64,000 nt of DNA, taken from the NCBI RefSeq assembly GCF_025370255.1, contig NZ_JAMTCD010000007.1, positions 62,001 through 126,000 on the forward strand. The letters run 5' to 3'. Shown piece by piece: positions 28,009 through 38,579 of the stretch. The translations under genes were made by a program, and so were the position numbers. The notes beneath the pieces were generated by a model, which ran no database searches, was not told the origin of the DNA, and was given only the letters and a program-made list of their open reading frames with translations. Numbering within the stretch: position 1 is the stretch's first letter; each line of letters begins with the position of its first letter. Source of the stretch: Shewanella holmiensis (lineage in GTDB: Bacteria > Pseudomonadota > Gammaproteobacteria > Enterobacterales > Shewanellaceae).

Positions 28009-29211
28009 TTATAAGTAATCAAACAATGAAAGCGAGCCTACTCTTCCAAAAACACTTGATACTGCATTAAGTGCTAATTGTTGCTTTTCAAATTCAGTGA
28101 ACGCAGCTGCCATGTCTAAATCTTCTAACTTAGATAACGCACTATTATTAATAATGAGTTCTTCTTCATGGTTGCTAGTGATATTCTCAAGCGCCTTTAA
28201 GTTATTACCTGCAATACCTCTTGCAGTACTGACTTGATTTTGACCACTATCAATACTATTCAATAGTTGTGCCAACTTTGATTTCCCTTGAGGGGTATTT
28301 GTCGCTTCAGGTGTTTCAAGCAGTTTTATTGCTTGCTGAAGCGAATCTAAAATACTGACTTCAGATTTAGGCTCTAGAGTAAAACTGTCACCGGCAACAG
28401 GTGCGCCAGATAATGTCACTTCTATACCATTGAAACTAACAGGGTTATTAGGGTCAAAATTGGGCACTGTTGTAACATTAGTGCCTGATGAATCAGTGAC
28501 TTGCAAATCTACACCCGTACCGTTTGCGACGAAGCTAAAAGTGTATGTATCTTCAACGTGAGTAGCAGGGTTTACAATGCTTGCTCCAGTAAGTTTGAAA
28601 TCCCCCTGCTGTGATGCCAAATAGTTGACGTCATAGTCACCAAGTGGATTTTTGGCCGACATAAACGCCGTATCACCGGCAACATTCGTAGCTACATTAC
28701 TATTTTGCGATACAATACTTTTCCTTACACCAGAATCACCGCTATAAACAATTGCTCCAGCACTATCAAAAGCAAAAGGAGGTTCGTTAGTCTTAAATCC
28801 TGCAAACAAGTAATTACCCGATTCATCTTTGGTATTAGCGATCGACATTAACTCTTCAAGGCTTGCCTTCATTTCATCGGCAACCATTTGCCGCTCAACC
28901 GAACTCAAACTGCCGTTTGCCCCTCGTAAGAGTTGCTCACGCATGTTGGTGATCAGCGATTCTGCACTGCCAAGTTTGCTTTCAGCCATTGAAAGATGAT
29001 TTGTTGCATAGTCAATATTTTTGACAAACTGCCCAACCAAGGCATTTTTTTGCTTTAAATTATCAATAACAATTGCAGCTACAGGATCATCGCCTGCGGT
29101 ATTTACTTTTTTACCTGAATTTAGTTGATCTAAAATTTTATTGGTTGCAGTTTGCTTTTGTAGAATACTGGTCGTGTTTTGATGAAACATTTGCCCGGTA
29201 GAAATACGCAT
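28009..29211 (-). CDS. flgL: Hook-filament junction protein FlgL (HAP3)
   Basis: Junction protein between hook and filament. Flagellin-like N-terminal helices (MRISTGQMFHQNTTSILQKQTATNKILDQLNSGKKV) and C-terminus (MAAAFTEFEKQQLALNAVSSVFGRVGSLSLFDYL) frame a variable centre. It has 400 residues. It follows flgK by 12 bases, as usual. Confidence 0.95.
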   Translation of the reverse strand: MRISTGQMFHQNTTSILQKQTATNKILDQLNSGKKVNTAGDDPVAAIVIDNLKQKNALVGQFVKNIDYATNHLSMAESKLGSAESLITNMREQLLRGANGSLSSVERQMVADEMKASLEELMSIANTKDESGNYLFAGFKTNEPPFAFDSAGAIVYSGDSGVRKSIVSQNSNVATNVAGDTAFMSAKNPLGDYDVNYLASQQGDFKLTGASIVNPATHVEDTYTFSFVANGTGVDLQVTDSSGTNVTTVPNFDPNNPVSFNGIEVTLSGAPVAGDSFTLEPKSEVSILDSLQQAIKLLETPEATNTPQGKSKLAQLLNSIDSGQNQVSTARGIAGNNLKALENITSNHEEELIINNSALSKLEDLDMAAAFTEFEKQQLALNAVSSVFGRVGSLSLFDYL

Positions 29212-29223
29212 AATTTAATTCTC

Positions 29224-31149
29224 CTATCGAACAGAACTAATTAAAGTGTCAAATAATTGTTGCGCAGTGGTCATAATTCGTGCGGAGGCTTGATAAGATT
29301 GCTGAAAACGCATTAAGTTAGCCGCTTCCTCATCAAGGTTTACACCGGATTCACTTTGCACGCGTTTGTAAGCTTGCTGATAAATGGCATCGGCGGATTC
29401 GACACGAACTTCTGCTGCTTTGGTTTTATTACCCACATCAAGTTTGGTATTTTCAAAAACACCCGTTAATGTGGTTGTTCCGCCATTCATTAATTTAGCA
29501 TCAGCAAGCTCTGCCATGGCTACTGCGTTGCTGTTGTCACCTTCGGCGAACGATAAATCAAAGGTAAAGCTGTCAGAAACACCTGCGGCTGACCTATCAT
29601 CAATTTCAAAACTGAACCCAAAAGGTGTGTTTATTTGTGGTGGTGTGAATGCGCTTGGCCCTGCGATAGAGGTGCCTGCAGCATCAAAGACTTCAAAGGT
29701 ATTCGTCGCACTGTCAATTTTTACAGTCAACTCACCACCCGTTGTCGGAAATCCAGCTGCATTGCGATTAATATTATTGACTTTGACATCCATCTCGCCT
29801 GAATTTGCTGCGTCGGCAGTGATTTTTGGCGCTGCAGCAGCAATCCCTTTAGGATCGGTCATCACTGTCGTTAATCCTGATGCCGCTCCTGAGGTGGGAC
29901 GGATTTCAAATTTATCGCCATCAGCCATAGCTCCACTACCTATGTTAATCGTAAAGCCATCGCCGCCGACCAATTCACCTGGTGGATTTAATGTTAATGG
30001 AGTAATGTTTCCCGTTTGAGTATCTTTCAATTCATATGTAGCTGGCGCGGTGAATGACAATTCATATCCGCCGCCACTCAATTGACCAACATCGTCAATA
30101 TTCACGCTTAGCTTTGCAGTGCCGGTATTAGTAGAGTATTCACCCACTCGACCGGATGACATTAATGGGTCGTTAATATCGCGAAAGATGTTTTGACCAA
30201 TGTTGCCGTTTAAATCAAAACCTTTAGATTGCATATCATTAAACGCATCGGCAATACCCAGTGCTAGCTGACCTAATTCTTGGCTTGCTGGCACTAAGGT
30301 ATCGGAGCGAAAATCAAATAAAGCCCCTAACTGGCCACCTAATTTAGAAGGATCAATTACAAGTGATTGATTACCTGTGGTAGCGGTAATTCGTGGCTCG
30401 TTTGGATATGGGTCGCCGGTGGTCACGCCCACTGACATCGACACTTCACCTGACACCAACATCACCGAACCCCCTAACATGATGGATTTAGCGCCGGTAT
30501 CTAACGGAATCACATTAACTTGCGAATATTGGCTAAGCTCTTGAATCAACGCATCCTGTTTATCCAGTAACTGACTATCCTGGCCGCCCGTTTTCATTAG
30601 CTCTAAGTTAATGTTACCCAGCTCTTTGCTAATTTCATTGATGCGGGTAGTCATTGACTCAATTTGGCTATTAGTCTGTTTCGTTTGATTATCTAAATGC
30701 GACTGCATTTGGTTTAGCGTTTTTGCTAAGCTTTGAGCCGAACCGAGAGTACTACTTCGAATGGCCATATCAGTGGGTAAATCAGCTATGCTATTCATGC
30801 TGGCAAAAAAATCATTTAACCCTGCAGGCACCATCTTGCCAATTTGAGAATAAAGCTGATCTAACTCACTCATTTTTAAATACGAGGCTTCAGCCGCACT
30901 TAAACTGGTTTGTCCGATACGTAACTCACGTGCCGCAAACTCGTTGTACACCCTTTTGACGTCTGAAACATAAGTGCCTGTACCGTAAAAACTATTACCT
31001 AAACGTTGTGATTCAGTAGCGGCCTGAGTAGCCACTTGACGGTGATAACCTAAGGTATTTACGTTATTAATGTTATTACTGGTGACACTCAGTTGTGACT
31101 GAGATGCTAGTACGCCCTGACGGGCAATGTTTAATAGATCAATAGCCAT
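29224..31149 (-). CDS. flgK: Hook-filament junction protein FlgK (HAP1)
   Basis: Large junction protein next to the hook. The N-terminus MAIDLLNIARQGVLASQSQLSVTSNNINNVNTLGYHRQ is the rod/hook-family signature, and the C-terminus ESGVNLDEEAANLMRFQQSYQASARIMTTAQQLFDTLI is the FlgK tail. At 641 residues it is larger than the enteric protein because of extra central domain sequence. Its ATG overlaps the flgJ stop by one base (TAATG). Confidence 0.96.
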   Translation of the reverse strand: MAIDLLNIARQGVLASQSQLSVTSNNINNVNTLGYHRQVATQAATESQRLGNSFYGTGTYVSDVKRVYNEFAARELRIGQTSLSAAEASYLKMSELDQLYSQIGKMVPAGLNDFFASMNSIADLPTDMAIRSSTLGSAQSLAKTLNQMQSHLDNQTKQTNSQIESMTTRINEISKELGNINLELMKTGGQDSQLLDKQDALIQELSQYSQVNVIPLDTGAKSIMLGGSVMLVSGEVSMSVGVTTGDPYPNEPRITATTGNQSLVIDPSKLGGQLGALFDFRSDTLVPASQELGQLALGIADAFNDMQSKGFDLNGNIGQNIFRDINDPLMSSGRVGEYSTNTGTAKLSVNIDDVGQLSGGGYELSFTAPATYELKDTQTGNITPLTLNPPGELVGGDGFTINIGSGAMADGDKFEIRPTSGAASGLTTVMTDPKGIAAAAPKITADAANSGEMDVKVNNINRNAAGFPTTGGELTVKIDSATNTFEVFDAAGTSIAGPSAFTPPQINTPFGFSFEIDDRSAAGVSDSFTFDLSFAEGDNSNAVAMAELADAKLMNGGTTTLTGVFENTKLDVGNKTKAAEVRVESADAIYQQAYKRVQSESGVNLDEEAANLMRFQQSYQASARIMTTAQQLFDTLISSVR

Positions 31150-32276
31150 TATTTAGTCTCCCCTGGTATGACAGACTTAAGCCCTTCTGTGACTGATTGC
31201 ATAACGCGGATCACCTTTTTGGCATATTGAGGGTCTGTGGCGTAACCCGCTTTTTGTAAAGCATGAATAAATTGACGTGGCTCATTAGCCACTTTACGAG
31301 CATCCTGGTATCGATCGTTTTGTGAAATAAACGACACGAAATCAGTAAAACTTTGCTCTAAATCTTCATACATTCTGAAGTCGGCACGTTGCTGAACCGG
31401 AATTCCTTTTTCAAACTCAAGCGTGTTAACCGTAGTTTTGTCGCCATCCCAACGTTTATCAGCTTTGATATTGAATAAATTGTTACTCATAGTGCCGTCT
31501 GGTTTGCGGATAACTTTTTGTCCCCAACCTGTTTCTAACGCTGATTGCGCAATTAACACTTCAGGTGTGGTACCCAGTTGCTTCGCGGCTTTTTCTGCGT
31601 GAGGATAAAGCACTGAAATAAAATGCTGTGGGTCATTAAATTTACTCAACTGCTCACGTTGACGTTTTATGGGTTGTACCACATCACTTGAAACCATTGC
31701 CGTCGGCAAGTCCTTGCCGTTAGCCTTGTCTATCGGATTGGCAGGTGCTTTGCCAGCTAAGATTAAATCCATCATCTGTTTAGAAGATGCCGACGTCACT
31801 GATAATGCCGCATGGTCAGATAGTGGAATAGCTGATGGATTAACATCTGAATTAGCTGCAAGCAATGTTGGTACAGCTTCTGATCCACTTGGGTTATTAA
31901 CAAACATCGATGGATTAACCCGATTATCGCTGTTACCACGTAATACCGAAGCTGGAGTCATAGGGCTGTCATCGGGGGAAAGCTGATGCACCATTAACTC
32001 TGCCAAACCCAACATGCCTTTGTTGGATAAATCCATCGACATTTGCTGATCACGCATTTGCTCATAGAATGCTGTTGCATCGCTGTTAAATGGACTATCA
32101 GATTTAAAGGCTTCGTTAGCATCGCGCATGCTTTTCATCAGCATTTGAATAAAGATACCTTCAAACTGCTTGGCGACTTCTTTAAGCGCGCCCTTCTCGT
32201 CTTTCTGGGCCTGAACACGGAGTGAATCCAGTCCTCCTAGATCCAGAAAGTGCGAAGAATTTGACAGCTTTTCCAT
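31149..32276 (-). CDS. flgJ: Rod cap and peptidoglycan hydrolase FlgJ
   Basis: Periplasmic protein with two jobs: rod-cap function in the N-terminal ~100 residues (QFEGIFIQMLMKSMRDANEAFKSD) and a glucosaminidase domain in the C-terminal ~150 (GTTPEVLIAQSALETGWGQKVI, NLFNIKADKRW). The catalytic Glu is expected within ALETGWG. A low-complexity linker lies between. It has 375 residues, so it is the dual-domain type, not the single-domain one. It overlaps flgK by one base. Confidence 0.95.
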   Translation of the reverse strand: MEKLSNSSHFLDLGGLDSLRVQAQKDEKGALKEVAKQFEGIFIQMLMKSMRDANEAFKSDSPFNSDATAFYEQMRDQQMSMDLSNKGMLGLAELMVHQLSPDDSPMTPASVLRGNSDNRVNPSMFVNNPSGSEAVPTLLAANSDVNPSAIPLSDHAALSVTSASSKQMMDLILAGKAPANPIDKANGKDLPTAMVSSDVVQPIKRQREQLSKFNDPQHFISVLYPHAEKAAKQLGTTPEVLIAQSALETGWGQKVIRKPDGTMSNNLFNIKADKRWDGDKTTVNTLEFEKGIPVQQRADFRMYEDLEQSFTDFVSFISQNDRYQDARKVANEPRQFIHALQKAGYATDPQYAKKVIRVMQSVTEGLKSVIPGETK

Positions 32277-32336
32277 AGTAATCCCGTTACAGATGTCGGC
32301 TTATTAAATTGTCTACCGCATAAAAAGTGACAATTT

Positions 32337-33437
32337 TTAGATGATGATAAGTTCACCATGCAAAGCGCCTGCCATCTTTAACGCTTCTAGAATAGCTAAG
32401 ACATCAGAAGGCGCGGCCCCCACTAAATTCACTGCGCGAACCAACTCATCCAGCGTGGTACCAGGGTTAAACATAAACATGCGGCGATCGCTTTGCTCAA
32501 CATCAATGGTGCTATTGCTGGTCACCACGGTTTGGCCGCCCGCTAACGCATTAGGTTGAGACACTTGCGTAGCTTCAGCAATGGTGACCGTCAATCCACC
32601 GTGCGTTACAGCAGCGGGTAATAACTGGACATTTTTACCGACAACAATCGTACCTGTTCGAGAATTAACGATAACCTTAGCGGATTCATCTGCGGGCTCT
32701 ACTTCTACATTTTCTAGTGTCGCTAAAAACGATACACGCTGCGAAGCATCTCTTGGCGCACTGACTTGAATTGAACTGGCATCTAAAGCACGTGCCATAC
32801 CTGGCCCGAGTAAATCATTGATGGCATCGGCTGTTCTTTTGGCGGTTGAAAAGTCGGCACGTCGTAAGTTAAAGGTTAAATGATCGCCACTAGCAAAAGG
32901 TGACAACACACTTCGCTCAACAATTGCACCACTGGGGATTCGGCCTACCGTTGGAGTATTTTGAATAACTTGAGAGCCATCCAATCCTTCAGCACTAAAA
33001 CCACTGACAACCAAGCTGCCCTGAGCGATGGCGTAAACATTACCGTCAACCCCTTTCAAAAAGGTTTGCAGTAATGTGCCTCCGCGTAAACTTTTAGCTT
33101 CACCGATGCTCGAGACGGTAACGTCAAGAGTTTGACCTGGTTTGATAAATGCTGGCATATCCGCATGAACAGCAACCACAGCTACGTTTTTAACTTTAGG
33201 TCTAACAGAGTCAGGTAAATTAATGCCAAAGTTTTTTAGCATGGTTTTAAATGTTTGCTCTGTATATCGGGTTTTTTCACCCGTTCCAGGTAACCCCACT
33301 ACAATACCGTAGCCCACTAGCTGGTTATTACGCACCCCCTGTACATTGGCAATATCTTTGATTCGCTGTGCATCAACAGGTGTAGCGATAACCATACATG
33401 CTGTCAATAACATGGCTAAAATTGGTTTAATGTTCAT
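32337..33437 (-). CDS. flgI: Flagellar P-ring protein FlgI
   Basis: Subunit of the periplasmic P ring bushing. A signal peptide ([23 protein letters not shown]) is followed by [30 protein letters not shown], the family hallmark. I chose the ATG at 33437, with AAGGGG upstream, giving 366 residues; the longer frame is unsupported. It lies 10 bases after flgH. Confidence 0.96.
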   Translation of the reverse strand: MNIKPILAMLLTACMVIATPVDAQRIKDIANVQGVRNNQLVGYGIVVGLPGTGEKTRYTEQTFKTMLKNFGINLPDSVRPKVKNVAVVAVHADMPAFIKPGQTLDVTVSSIGEAKSLRGGTLLQTFLKGVDGNVYAIAQGSLVVSGFSAEGLDGSQVIQNTPTVGRIPSGAIVERSVLSPFASGDHLTFNLRRADFSTAKRTADAINDLLGPGMARALDASSIQVSAPRDASQRVSFLATLENVEVEPADESAKVIVNSRTGTIVVGKNVQLLPAAVTHGGLTVTIAEATQVSQPNALAGGQTVVTSNSTIDVEQSDRRMFMFNPGTTLDELVRAVNLVGAAPSDVLAILEALKMAGALHGELIII

Positions 33438-33447
33438 GTCATACCCC

Positions 33448-34122
33448 TTAGAAAGGCCACCACTCACCCATAAAGAACGAGCTTAACCAGCCCACTTTTT
33501 GAGTGTCGGCAAAAGTGCCTGTACCGCTATATTGAATTCGGGCATTTGCTACACGCGTTGATTCAATGGTGTTGTCGGGCGTAATATCTTGGCTACGAAC
33601 AATGCCGGTAACACGAATAAATTCGTCACCATTGTTAATCGAAATCCACTTTTCGCCCCGAATAACTAAATTACCGTTACCTAAAACTTGCATCACATTG
33701 GCTGAAATACTGCCATCTAAACTGTTAGATTGATCGGCATCCGCTTCACGCTTGGTGTTCATGCTATCGGAGTAACGTAAATCTAACGGCACCCCTTTAA
33801 TTGTGAGATTGCCACCACCTGCATAAATTGGGTCAACACTTAAATCACTGCCTTTTTTCAATTCATTATTAGCGCTCTTTGTTGCTTGGGTAGACTCTTT
33901 AAGTACCACGGTAATAATGTCACCAACTTTATGGGCGCGAATATCTGAATACAAACTGGATGCTTGCGAGTCCATATAAATAGACCCCGTCGCCACAGTT
34001 TGAGTGCGTGGCTCATCTGGATAAACCGGCGCATAAAACGGATCATCAGGGATCGGCTTTTTCTGAGTAGAACTACAACCGACCAACAGCAGCATGGCTG
34101 CTAACGCTAGGTATTTACTCAT
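33448..34122 (-). CDS. flgH: Flagellar L-ring lipoprotein FlgH
   Basis: Outer-membrane lipoprotein forming the L ring. The lipobox LLLVGCSS is near residue 16, followed by [23 protein letters not shown] and ending [30 protein letters not shown]. It has 224 residues. Between flgG and flgI with 10-base gaps on both sides. Confidence 0.96.
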   Translation of the reverse strand: MSKYLALAAMLLLVGCSSTQKKPIPDDPFYAPVYPDEPRTQTVATGSIYMDSQASSLYSDIRAHKVGDIITVVLKESTQATKSANNELKKGSDLSVDPIYAGGGNLTIKGVPLDLRYSDSMNTKREADADQSNSLDGSISANVMQVLGNGNLVIRGEKWISINNGDEFIRVTGIVRSQDITPDNTIESTRVANARIQYSGTGTFADTQKVGWLSSFFMGEWWPF

Positions 34123-34132
34123 CGCCGCCCCC

Positions 34133-34921
34133 TTATAGGTTTTGATTAACGTAAGACAACATCTGATCTACCGCTGAAATCACTTTTGAGTTCATTTCAT
34201 AGATCCGCTGACTTTGAATTAAATTCACCAACTCTTCAGTCACATTGACATTAGATGTCTCTAACGCGCCCTGACGAATTGCCCCTAAACCATCTAACGA
34301 TGCCGTCCCTTGAATAGGTGTGCCACTGGCGCCGGTTTCGGTATATAAATTTTGACCTAAAGGATCTAGCCCTGATGGATTAATGAAATCTGTCATGGTG
34401 AGCTGGCCAATGGTTTGACTGTCTGTCGCCCCGGCTAACTTCACTGACACTTCACCTTCAGCTGATACAGTAATACTCATCGCATCTTCTGGGATCGTAA
34501 TCGGTGGCTGTAATACATAACCTGATCCTGGTGTTACAATCTGTCCGGTATCATCTAGGCTAAATTGACCATTACGGGTATAAGCAGCTGTACCGTCAGG
34601 CATTTGAACTTCAAAAAAACCAGGACCTTCAATCATTAAATCTAACGAGTTGTCTGTCGTTAGCATGTTGCCCTGAGTAAACATTTTTTGAGTCGCAACC
34701 ACTTTAGTACCTGCGCCTAAATTTAAGCCGTTAGGTAATTTGGTATTGTCAGCACTGATCCCACCGGCCTGATTGATAGTTTGATAAAGCAAATCTTCAA
34801 ACACCGCGCGGCTTTTTTTGTAGCCGATAGTACTGGCATTGGCGACGTTATTAGAGATCACCGCAATATCAGTTTGTTGGGCGTCTAAACCCGTTTTACT
34901 AATCCACAGAGCTGGATGCAT
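34133..34921 (-). CDS. flgG: Distal rod protein FlgG
   Basis: Distal rod subunit. N-terminus [44 protein letters not shown] and C-terminus [33 protein letters not shown] are typical. The protein has 262 residues, the standard length. It is 11 bases after flgF. Confidence 0.97.
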   Translation of the reverse strand: MHPALWISKTGLDAQQTDIAVISNNVANASTIGYKKSRAVFEDLLYQTINQAGGISADNTKLPNGLNLGAGTKVVATQKMFTQGNMLTTDNSLDLMIEGPGFFEVQMPDGTAAYTRNGQFSLDDTGQIVTPGSGYVLQPPITIPEDAMSITVSAEGEVSVKLAGATDSQTIGQLTMTDFINPSGLDPLGQNLYTETGASGTPIQGTASLDGLGAIRQGALETSNVNVTEELVNLIQSQRIYEMNSKVISAVDQMLSYVNQNL

Positions 34922-34932
34922 AATTAAGACTC

Positions 34933-35676
34933 CTAACCAATTCTTAATAACGACGAAGAAGCTCGATCGGCTTCTTCCGCATTTTTCATCATTTTGACTT
35001 GCATTTCGTACTGGCGTTGAATGTCGATCATCGCCACCATTTCATGTACAGGATTAACATTACTGCCCTCAATGGCACCGCTTTCTACTTGAACCATAGG
35101 GTCTTTAGGGGCGGGTAATCCTGACATTAAGCGAAACAGACCATCTTCACCGCGCATCATTTGGTCGTTACCCGGATTAACGAACTTTATCCTGGCCACT
35201 TCTTCAATCACTTCAGCAGTTGCGCCTTGAGGCCGGACGGAGATAATCCCTTCTGGCGAAATTTGCACTTTATCAATAGGAAGCGGTAACACAATCGGCC
35301 CCGCATCGCCCATAATCGGGGTATTGCGACTATTGATAAGCAAACCCGTATTATCAAATTTCAAACTGCCTGCTCGGGTATATGCTTCTGAGCCATCGGC
35401 AGCCTGCACCGCAATCCAGCCATCACCTTTTATGGCAATGTCTAAATCACGTCCGGTACTTTTAATTGGACCTGAAGAAAAGTTAGTGCCTGGGCTTTCA
35501 ATCATCGAAAACACGCGAGTCGGTAAGCCTTCACCAAACGCTTGCATCGCTCTTGCTTGGGTCATGTCAGACTTAAAACCATCAGTGTTGGCATTGGCTA
35601 AATTGTTAGCACGAACCGCTAAAGCATTCATGCCTTGTTTAGCGCCGCTCATTGCAACATACATAAATTTGTCCAT
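34933..35676 (-). CDS. flgF: Proximal rod protein FlgF
   Basis: Proximal rod subunit. I chose the ATG at 35676 (MDKFMYVAMSGAKQGMNALAVRANNLANANTDGFKSD), giving 247 residues. It is the first gene of flgF-G-H-I-J-K-L and has its own sigma-54 promoter 50 bases upstream, so the flg genes form at least two units here. Confidence 0.95.
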   Translation of the reverse strand: MDKFMYVAMSGAKQGMNALAVRANNLANANTDGFKSDMTQARAMQAFGEGLPTRVFSMIESPGTNFSSGPIKSTGRDLDIAIKGDGWIAVQAADGSEAYTRAGSLKFDNTGLLINSRNTPIMGDAGPIVLPLPIDKVQISPEGIISVRPQGATAEVIEEVARIKFVNPGNDQMMRGEDGLFRLMSGLPAPKDPMVQVESGAIEGSNVNPVHEMVAMIDIQRQYEMQVKMMKNAEEADRASSSLLRIG

Positions 35677-35724
35677 CTGCCGCTCCGTCAATAATTCTTC
35701 AAGTAAAGATATTAACTAGTTAAT

Positions 35725-35740
35725 GCAAACAGAGTGCCAA
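35725..35740 (-). promoter_or_regulatory. Sigma-54 promoter of flgF operon
   Basis: The minus strand reads TTGGCACTCTGTTTGC: TGGCAC and TTGC with correct spacing, nearly identical to the fliE promoter. It lies 50 bases upstream of the flgF ATG, in the 250-base flgE-flgF gap. Confidence 0.88.
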
Positions 35741-35868
35741 TAATTAAAGTGCGCGTAAGACGTTGATTCTATTTGGTAGGAAGGGTTTGTCGCGAGGAAG
35801 ATTAAATATACAGTGTCAAAAAAACACCTGTTAGATTTATTCAGGCTTATGAGCCACTATAATAGGCA

Positions 35869-35894
35869 AGGTGTTGCCGCTAATGGCAACACCT
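35869..35894 (-). terminator. Probable terminator or hairpin after flgE
   Basis: Perfect 10-base arms AGGTGTTGCC (35869-35878) and GGCAACACCT (35885-35894), 33 bases after the flgE stop. The minus-strand continuation TGCCTATTATA is a poor T-tract, so it could be an attenuating or message-stabilising hairpin. Confidence 0.6.
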
Positions 35895-35926
35895 CTCTCT
35901 ATATTAGCTGTTTAAATAGCCGAAAA

Positions 35927-37288
35927 CTATCTGATCTGTAACACGGTTTGGTTTAAGGTGTTGTTCACTTCAAGCGTTCTAGAATTGGCCTGGAAGTTAC
36001 GTTGCGCTGAAATCAAATCCACTAACTCAGTGGTTAAATCAACATTCGACTGTTCAAGCGCTGAAGAACGAATACTACCAAAAGTACCACTATTAGCCTC
36101 ACCCGCTAAAGCAGGGCCAGAATCCAAACTGGCTTTCCAAGATGTATTACCCACTTGAGTTAAGCCTTGCTCATTGGCAAATCGCACTAGGGCTACTCTT
36201 GAAAGTGGTACAGTAGACCCGTTACTGTAACTTGCAGTAACCAGTCCATCGGCACCAATACCCACATTTGTTAAACGCCCAACTGTAGTTCCGTCTTGAG
36301 TTAACTCAGTTACTTCGAATGGTGATGCATATTGTGTTGGATTATTAAAGTTAACAGTAATTTCTTGAGAACCATCAGCACCGGGACCTAATACATTGGC
36401 GCCGCCAACACCCAACACTTCAGTTTTTATTACCGCAGGGTCGCTACCGGTATAAGCGCCTGCATCATTAAATTTAATAACAGCACCAGTCCATCCACCA
36501 GTAGTTTGCGCGCTTCGAGTACCATCGACAATACCATCACCTGTGGTATCAACACTATACTGTCCTGCAGCACCATCTAGATTTACCGGTTTACCATCGA
36601 CTGCGTAGTAAGCAACCCAGTTACTTTCACCGGTATATGACCCTTCTTCAGGTTTAATAAAATAAGTGGTCATAATATGTGATTCACCCAATGAGTCATA
36701 GATTGTCACAGAGGTTGAATTATTAAATGTATCGGGATTTGTTGGGTCAAAAGCTGCAGGGTCTAGTGCTGACTCCCCTACATTTAGATTCATTTGTAAA
36801 CCGACTTTACCTGACATTACTGGACTACCAGCAGTATCAGGGATTTTAATCGGCTGAGTGGTAGTTAAACTCACTGAAGTTGAATTACCATCTTTATCGA
36901 CAGGAAAACCTTGTAAAAAATTACCTGCCGAATCAACCATATAATTTGCAGAATCTACCTTAAACGCACCAGCACGAGAAAATGACTGATCACGGGTGCC
37001 AAGCTCAGATGAGGTGACAAAAAAACCGCCACCACTGATCGCCATATCTAATGAATTACTGGTAAATTGCAAGCTTCCCTGGTGAAATTGTTGTGCGACC
37101 TGAGTGGTCGTTGTACCACCACCCACTGCCGTTTTACTGTTTGAGAAGATTGAATTAGCGTAAACATCCGCAAATTCGGCACGTGACTCTTTAAAACCAA
37201 TGGTATTGACGTTAGCAATATTGTTGGCTGTGGTATTTAAATCTTTTTGAGCGGCTGCGATACCACTTAGTGCGATGTTAAAAGACAT
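35927..37288 (-). CDS. flgE: Flagellar hook protein FlgE
   Basis: Hook subunit. N-terminus MSFNIALSGIAAAQKDLNTTANNIANVNTIGFKESRAEFADVYA and C-terminus SNVDLTTELVDLISAQRNFQANSRTLEVNNTLNQTVLQIR are diagnostic. It has 453 residues. It lies 59 bases after flgD and is the last gene of flgBCDE. Confidence 0.97.
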   Translation of the reverse strand: MSFNIALSGIAAAQKDLNTTANNIANVNTIGFKESRAEFADVYANSIFSNSKTAVGGGTTTTQVAQQFHQGSLQFTSNSLDMAISGGGFFVTSSELGTRDQSFSRAGAFKVDSANYMVDSAGNFLQGFPVDKDGNSTSVSLTTTQPIKIPDTAGSPVMSGKVGLQMNLNVGESALDPAAFDPTNPDTFNNSTSVTIYDSLGESHIMTTYFIKPEEGSYTGESNWVAYYAVDGKPVNLDGAAGQYSVDTTGDGIVDGTRSAQTTGGWTGAVIKFNDAGAYTGSDPAVIKTEVLGVGGANVLGPGADGSQEITVNFNNPTQYASPFEVTELTQDGTTVGRLTNVGIGADGLVTASYSNGSTVPLSRVALVRFANEQGLTQVGNTSWKASLDSGPALAGEANSGTFGSIRSSALEQSNVDLTTELVDLISAQRNFQANSRTLEVNNTLNQTVLQIR

Positions 37289-37347
37289 ATTTCACCTCAA
37301 ATAATCAGGTTTTCTTAAATGACAAATTCTTGTCACAAGTTAAATTG

Positions 37348-38136
37348 TTAAGATTCAGATACCGCGAGTACGTCGGTCAACTTAATACCGCCAATCCCAC
37401 GTAAATTCAAAATAGCGCCAGTTGCGGCAGTACCCAGTGAAACACTAGTCACATGGGCATATGTTGACACAGGTAAGTCTTGTGATTGCCCATCAACTTT
37501 ACCGCTCGCTTTAATGGAATAACTTCCCTCAGCGACAGGCTCACCATTTTTATCTAATCCATCCCAGGCCACATCCACATTGCCGCCTGCACTGCCATCA
37601 ATTTCATAGGTTTTAATCAATTGACCAGCTTCATCTTCTATTCGAATCGTAATCTTATCAATTGCTTCTGGTGTACTTACCACACCTTTTATTTCAGAAC
37701 TGCCTGCGGTAATTGCACCTGTATCAGATGGGATTAACACTTTACGTCCCACTAAACTAGACGCTTGTAATGCTTGGCTAGAACTCATCACACCATTTAA
37801 ATTCAGAATTTCTTTATTTAAATTAGCAATACCATCTACCGTTGAAAACGAGGCCATTTGTGCAATCATTTGATCATTATCAACCGGCTTAAACGGGTCT
37901 TGCATCGAAAGCTGTTGGCTGAGCAGTGCAAAAAAATCTTCCTGCTTAAGCATTTGATCTTTCGCTTCAGGCGTTTCCGGTTTTTCTGGTAAGCGAATAC
38001 CATCTAGAAAAGGATTACCCGTACTTGTGGTAGTCGAATTTGACTGCACAGTGTTTTTACTTACCGTACCGGTATTCGTTGATGTCGATGCCTGTTGCGG
38101 CAAAGACTGACTGCTATAAGGATTAACGAGGCTCAC
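37348..38136 (-). CDS. flgD: Hook cap (scaffold) protein FlgD
   Basis: Transient cap needed to polymerise the hook. The conserved N-terminal motif DQMLKQEDFFALLSQQLSMQDPFKPVDNDQMIAQMASFSTVDGI is present, followed by a FlgD Ig-like and Tudor-like region. It has 262 residues. It lies 24 bases after flgC. Confidence 0.95.
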   Translation of the reverse strand: MSLVNPYSSQSLPQQASTSTNTGTVSKNTVQSNSTTTSTGNPFLDGIRLPEKPETPEAKDQMLKQEDFFALLSQQLSMQDPFKPVDNDQMIAQMASFSTVDGIANLNKEILNLNGVMSSSQALQASSLVGRKVLIPSDTGAITAGSSEIKGVVSTPEAIDKITIRIEDEAGQLIKTYEIDGSAGGNVDVAWDGLDKNGEPVAEGSYSIKASGKVDGQSQDLPVSTYAHVTSVSLGTAATGAILNLRGIGGIKLTDVLAVSES

Positions 38137-38160
38137 AACTTACCTCCTACAATAGTCATG

Positions 38161-38577
38161 TTATTTACCCATTCTAAGTGTTTGTTGCAGCATAGATTTA
38201 GCGGCATCAGCTACTTGAACATTCATTTGATACGAACGTGACGCTGAAATCATATCGGCCATCTCTTCCATGACATTCACGTTTGGCTTGTAAATAAAGC
38301 CATCTCCATCAGCCATTGGATGATCTGGTGCAAATTCTTTCATCAGGGGCTTATCACTTTCAACAATACCACTGACGTTAACGCGATGGGCACCAGATTG
38401 CTGGTGATTCGCTTTTGCCATTTCAGCTTCAAAAACGGGATGACGTGCTCGATATGTTTTATCAATGCTACTTGATACAGAGTCAGCGTTGGCGATGTTA
38501 CTTGCAGTGGTATTAAGCCTGACAGACTGAGCCGTCATACCTGAACCCGCTACATCAAAAATATTAAATAAGCTCAT
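38161..38577 (-). CDS. flgC: Proximal rod protein FlgC
   Basis: Rod subunit of 138 residues. MSLFNIFDVAGSGMTAQSVRLNTTASNIANADSVSSS is the N-terminal signature, and the tail PNVNVMEEMADMISASRSYQMNVQVADAAKSML is typical. It follows flgB by 2 bases. Confidence 0.97.
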   Translation of the reverse strand: MSLFNIFDVAGSGMTAQSVRLNTTASNIANADSVSSSIDKTYRARHPVFEAEMAKANHQQSGAHRVNVSGIVESDKPLMKEFAPDHPMADGDGFIYKPNVNVMEEMADMISASRSYQMNVQVADAAKSMLQQTLRMGK

Positions 38578-38579
38578 AG

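Noticed and set aside
29384..30019. Plus-strand open frame of 211 codons opposite flgK
   Set aside because: It lies entirely inside the well-supported flgK gene. Its composition is that of an antisense shadow.
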